Positions 5,673-7,704 of a stretch of DNA of 7,704 bases are shown piece by piece (the first letter of the stretch is position 1; every line of letters starts with the position of its first letter). Position numbers and translations under genes: made by a program. Below the pieces are notes generated by a model. It was not told the DNA's origin. It ran no database searches and worked only from the letters and a program-made list of their open reading frames with translations. The stretch lies in assembly GCA_018816605.1 (NCBI GenBank), contig JAHIVS010000135.1, positions 1 to 7,704 on the forward strand. Direction: 5' to 3'. Source of the DNA: Pseudomonadota bacterium. GTDB lineage: Bacteria; Desulfobacterota; Desulfobacteria; Desulfobacterales; Desulfobacteraceae.

Positions 5673-6668
5673 ATGTATCAAACAAAATGGATAGCAAATA
5701 TTTCAGGTATCATCGTCTTTTTATTCTTTGGTTTCCTGTCCACGGGCTGGGCCCAGGATTCGGGCTTTTACTATACCATACAAAAAGGAGACACCCTCTG
5801 GGATCTGTCCCAGCGCTTCTACAATTCCCAGTGGGACTGGCCGGGGCTCTGGGAAATGAATAAGGATATCAAAAATCCCCACCAGATTGTCCCCGGAACA
5901 AAAATACGCGTTTTCTTAAAATCGGAAATCCCGCCTAACCCAGCCAAAGAAGAAATTACAGAAACCCAAGGACCGAAAATAACCCCCTCCTTTGCTTACT
6001 CACAAATGGACCACATTGGATTTATTCGAAAAACGGCTGAAAGCTCCCTTGGAAACATCCTCCGGGAAAAGGACGGCAATCTGATGATGTCCGTTGATGA
6101 TATTATTTATATTAAACCCACTGGAAGCGGCAACCTCATACCCGGAAAGCGGTATCAGATCTTTACCACGGAAGCCATAAAAGAGACGATCAACGGCCAG
6201 GTGTTTAAGGGTGTGAAACACCTGATCAAAGCCGAACTTAAAGTTCTTGAGCACAATGTGAGCTATGTGACGGCCGTCATCACCAAATCCTTTCGGGATG
6301 CCAACGTTGATGACAGGATAATGGCCTATTATGAAAGACCCGCCCTCCTGTCTGTCCAGGAAAACCCGGCCCCCATTGATGCCGCTATTATTTGTTCGGA
6401 AGACAATACCATCATGGTCAACGATTATAAAATTGCCTTTATCAACAAGGGCAAACTTGACAATATCATACCCGGCCAGATTTATTCCGTTCTCCAGGAG
6501 AACAAGTCCGCCCTGGGCGCATCGGATTCAATATGGCCCCCAAAAACCGTCCCCCTGGCGCCTCTGAATTCAGGAAAGCTTATTGTGCTGCACACCGAAG
6601 ATATGGCCTCCACGGTCATGATTCTGTCTTCTAAAAAGGATATTTATCCCGGGGATATGGTCAACTGA
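5673..6668 (+). CDS. Secreted LysM-domain protein with two similar C-terminal modules
   Basis: This 331-residue protein should sit in the periplasm and bind peptidoglycan. A signal peptide (Lys5, hydrophobic core about 8-22, likely cut after GWA at residue 27) is followed by one LysM domain (about 33-81), seen as YTIQKGDTLWDLSQRFY, then MNKDIKNPHQIVPGTKIRV. There is no lipobox cysteine. A Pro-rich linker leads to two related segments, about 141-218 and 250-330. Each runs from a short strand (DDIIYIKP / DYKIAFIN) through LIPGKRYQIF / IIPGQIYSVL to LKVLEHNVSYVTAVI / LIVLHTEDMASTVMI, ending in a DDRI / GDMV turn. No hydrolase motif is visible, so it is a binding or structural protein rather than a lysin. 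It is transcribed alone and divergently from the motAB operon. Its last 25 bases overlap the 3' end of the converging ATPase gene. The specific role is unknown. Confidence 0.88.
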   Translation: MYQTKWIANISGIIVFLFFGFLSTGWAQDSGFYYTIQKGDTLWDLSQRFYNSQWDWPGLWEMNKDIKNPHQIVPGTKIRVFLKSEIPPNPAKEEITETQGPKITPSFAYSQMDHIGFIRKTAESSLGNILREKDGNLMMSVDDIIYIKPTGSGNLIPGKRYQIFTTEAIKETINGQVFKGVKHLIKAELKVLEHNVSYVTAVITKSFRDANVDDRIMAYYERPALLSVQENPAPIDAAIICSEDNTIMVNDYKIAFINKGKLDNIIPGQIYSVLQENKSALGASDSIWPPKTVPLAPLNSGKLIVLHTEDMASTVMILSSKKDIYPGDMVN

Positions 6669-7704
6669 TCCCAGGTCACCCGCAAAATTTCCTGGTAGGT
6701 GGTCTGGCCTTCCAGCATTTTTTTTATCCCGTTCTCACGCAGCTGGGTCAGTCCCTCTTCAACGGCTTTGGCCCTTAACGCTTCCAGACTGGCATTATGG
6801 GAGGTCAAATGCTTGAGGGATTCTGAATAGGGAAGAACTTCATAGATCCCTGTCCGCCCGCTATACCCTGTATTCCGGCACTTTGGGCATCCTTTCCCAT
6901 GGGACAGCAAAAGGGGGCCTTGCCGGGAAACCAGAATTCCCAGATCCGCCAATTCCCGGGAATCCATTTCAAAGCTCTGGGAACAATGGGGACAGATTTT
7001 TCTGACCAGCCGCTGGGCAACAATACCATTCAGGGACGAATGGACAAGATAGGGGGGAATCCCAAGGTCCAGCAGCCTGAATACGGTTGAAACCGCATCA
7101 TTGGTATGGAGGGTGGACAGCACCAGGTGGCCGGTCAAGGCAGCCTGGACAGCTGCCTGGGCCGTTTCAAGATCCCTGATCTCCCCCACCATGATGATAT
7201 CCGGATCCTGGCGGAGAATATTTCTCAAAACAGCGCCAAAGGTAACATTAATAGCCGGCTGGACGGCAATCTGATTAAACTCTTCATGGATCATTTCAAT
7301 GGGATCTTCAATGGTGGTGATATTGACCTCGGGAGAAGAGAGCATCCGCAGGCTCGAGTAAAGGGTGGTTGATTTGCCGGAGCCTGTGGGGCCTGTCACC
7401 AGGACAATCCCAAAGGGCATGGCGATCAGCCGCTTATACCGCTCAAACTCCTCCTTGAAAAACCCCAGCATTTCAAGGTCCTGGAGCAAAATATCCGGGT
7501 CCATTATTCTCATGACCACCTTTTCTCCAAAAGCCACCGGAATGGTGGAGACCCTGATTTCAACCTCTGTCTCTTTTTTCCCCAGTTTGATCCGGCCGTC
7601 CTGGGGTCTTCTTTTTTCTGCCATATCCAGGCCGGAAAGGGTTTTAATCCTGCTGACCACGGCATTGTGAAGCCTTTTGGGCAATTTGTAGACCGTGTGA
7701 AGAG
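6644..7704 (-). CDS. GspE/PilB-family type II secretion / type IV pilus assembly ATPase (5' end beyond window)
   Basis: This is a second assembly ATPase, canonical in all motifs. The frame is open to the right edge (LHTVYKLPKRLHNAVVSRIK), so the TTG at 7684 is only an internal leucine codon and the N-terminal domain lies outside. Motifs, reading minus strand: Walker A GPTGSGKSTT (7393-7364), Asp box IEDPIEM, Walker B DPDIIMVGEIRD (7207-7172), His box GHLVLSTLHTND, and the zinc-type tetracysteine CPHC (6994-6983) / CPKC (6889-6878) with 31 residues between, identical in spacing to the left-hand ATPase. The C-terminus TYQEILRVT is the standard family ending. The tetracysteine and the QAALTGHLVLSTLHTNDA block favour GspE or PilB over PilT; which of the two needs the genes to the right. 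Its 3' end overlaps the LysM gene on the other strand. Confidence 0.94.
   Translation of the reverse strand, partial: LHTVYKLPKRLHNAVVSRIKTLSGLDMAEKRRPQDGRIKLGKKETEVEIRVSTIPVAFGEKVVMRIMDPDILLQDLEMLGFFKEEFERYKRLIAMPFGIVLVTGPTGSGKSTTLYSSLRMLSSPEVNITTIEDPIEMIHEEFNQIAVQPAINVTFGAVLRNILRQDPDIIMVGEIRDLETAQAAVQAALTGHLVLSTLHTNDAVSTVFRLLDLGIPPYLVHSSLNGIVAQRLVRKICPHCSQSFEMDSRELADLGILVSRQGPLLLSHGKGCPKCRNTGYSGRTGIYEVLPYSESLKHLTSHNASLEALRAKAVEEGLTQLRENGIKKMLEGQTTYQEILRVTWDQLTISPG

Noticed and set aside
6652..6672. GGGAT/ATCCC hairpin at the LysM 3' end
   Set aside because: Five base pairs with an 11-base loop and no following T-run; not a credible terminator.
7682..7684. TTG as the start of the right-hand ATPase
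   Set aside because: The frame stays open to the window edge with family-like sequence, and the N-terminal domain is missing, so this is an internal leucine.

Overview
The window looks like the chromosome of a flagellated, anaerobic Gram-negative bacterium of the Desulfobacterota (Deltaproteobacteria), most like a Desulfobacteraceae-type sulfate reducer. This is an inference from three things: medium GC, the gene mix (GspE/PilB-type ATPases, HDOD and HD-GYP-like proteins, a PomA/PomB-like MotAB pair, a LysM lipoprotein-like secreted protein), and dense packing with AT-rich ribosome sites. No marker gene in the window fixes the taxon. There are no tRNA, rRNA, CRISPR or insertion-sequence signals, and no gene-free stretch longer than 113 bases.

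Layout. On the plus strand, 1-2011 holds the C-terminal part of a type II secretion/type IV pilus assembly ATPase, followed 2 bases later by an HDOD-domain signalling protein. Converging on it is a four-gene minus-strand operon, 5559 down to 2022. Its order is a small HD-domain nucleotidase-like hydrolase, a receiver-like/coiled-coil/degenerate HD-GYP protein, motA and motB. At 5560-5672 is a compact divergent promoter region. From it a plus-strand gene (5673-6668) runs outward, encoding a secreted LysM protein with two similar C-terminal modules. Its 3' end overlaps by 25 bases the 3' end of a second, incomplete GspE/PilB-type ATPase on the minus strand (6644-7704).

How the genes may work together. 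MotA and MotB form the stator of the flagellar motor, and the conserved threonines in MotA suggest sodium coupling. The HD-GYP-like protein just upstream has lost most of the metal ligands that cyclic-di-GMP phosphodiesterases need. It is therefore better read as a non-catalytic signalling or scaffolding partner, possibly of the motor. The HDOD protein is translationally coupled to an envelope-assembly ATPase. The window thus gathers motility, pilus/secretion ATPases and three different branches of the HD superfamily in about 5 kb.

The most unusual observations are the catalytically degenerate HD-GYP gene co-transcribed with the stator genes, and the divergent promoters whose two -35 elements lie in the arms of one perfect 10-bp inverted repeat. 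I see no wholly new system that I can support; these are leads.
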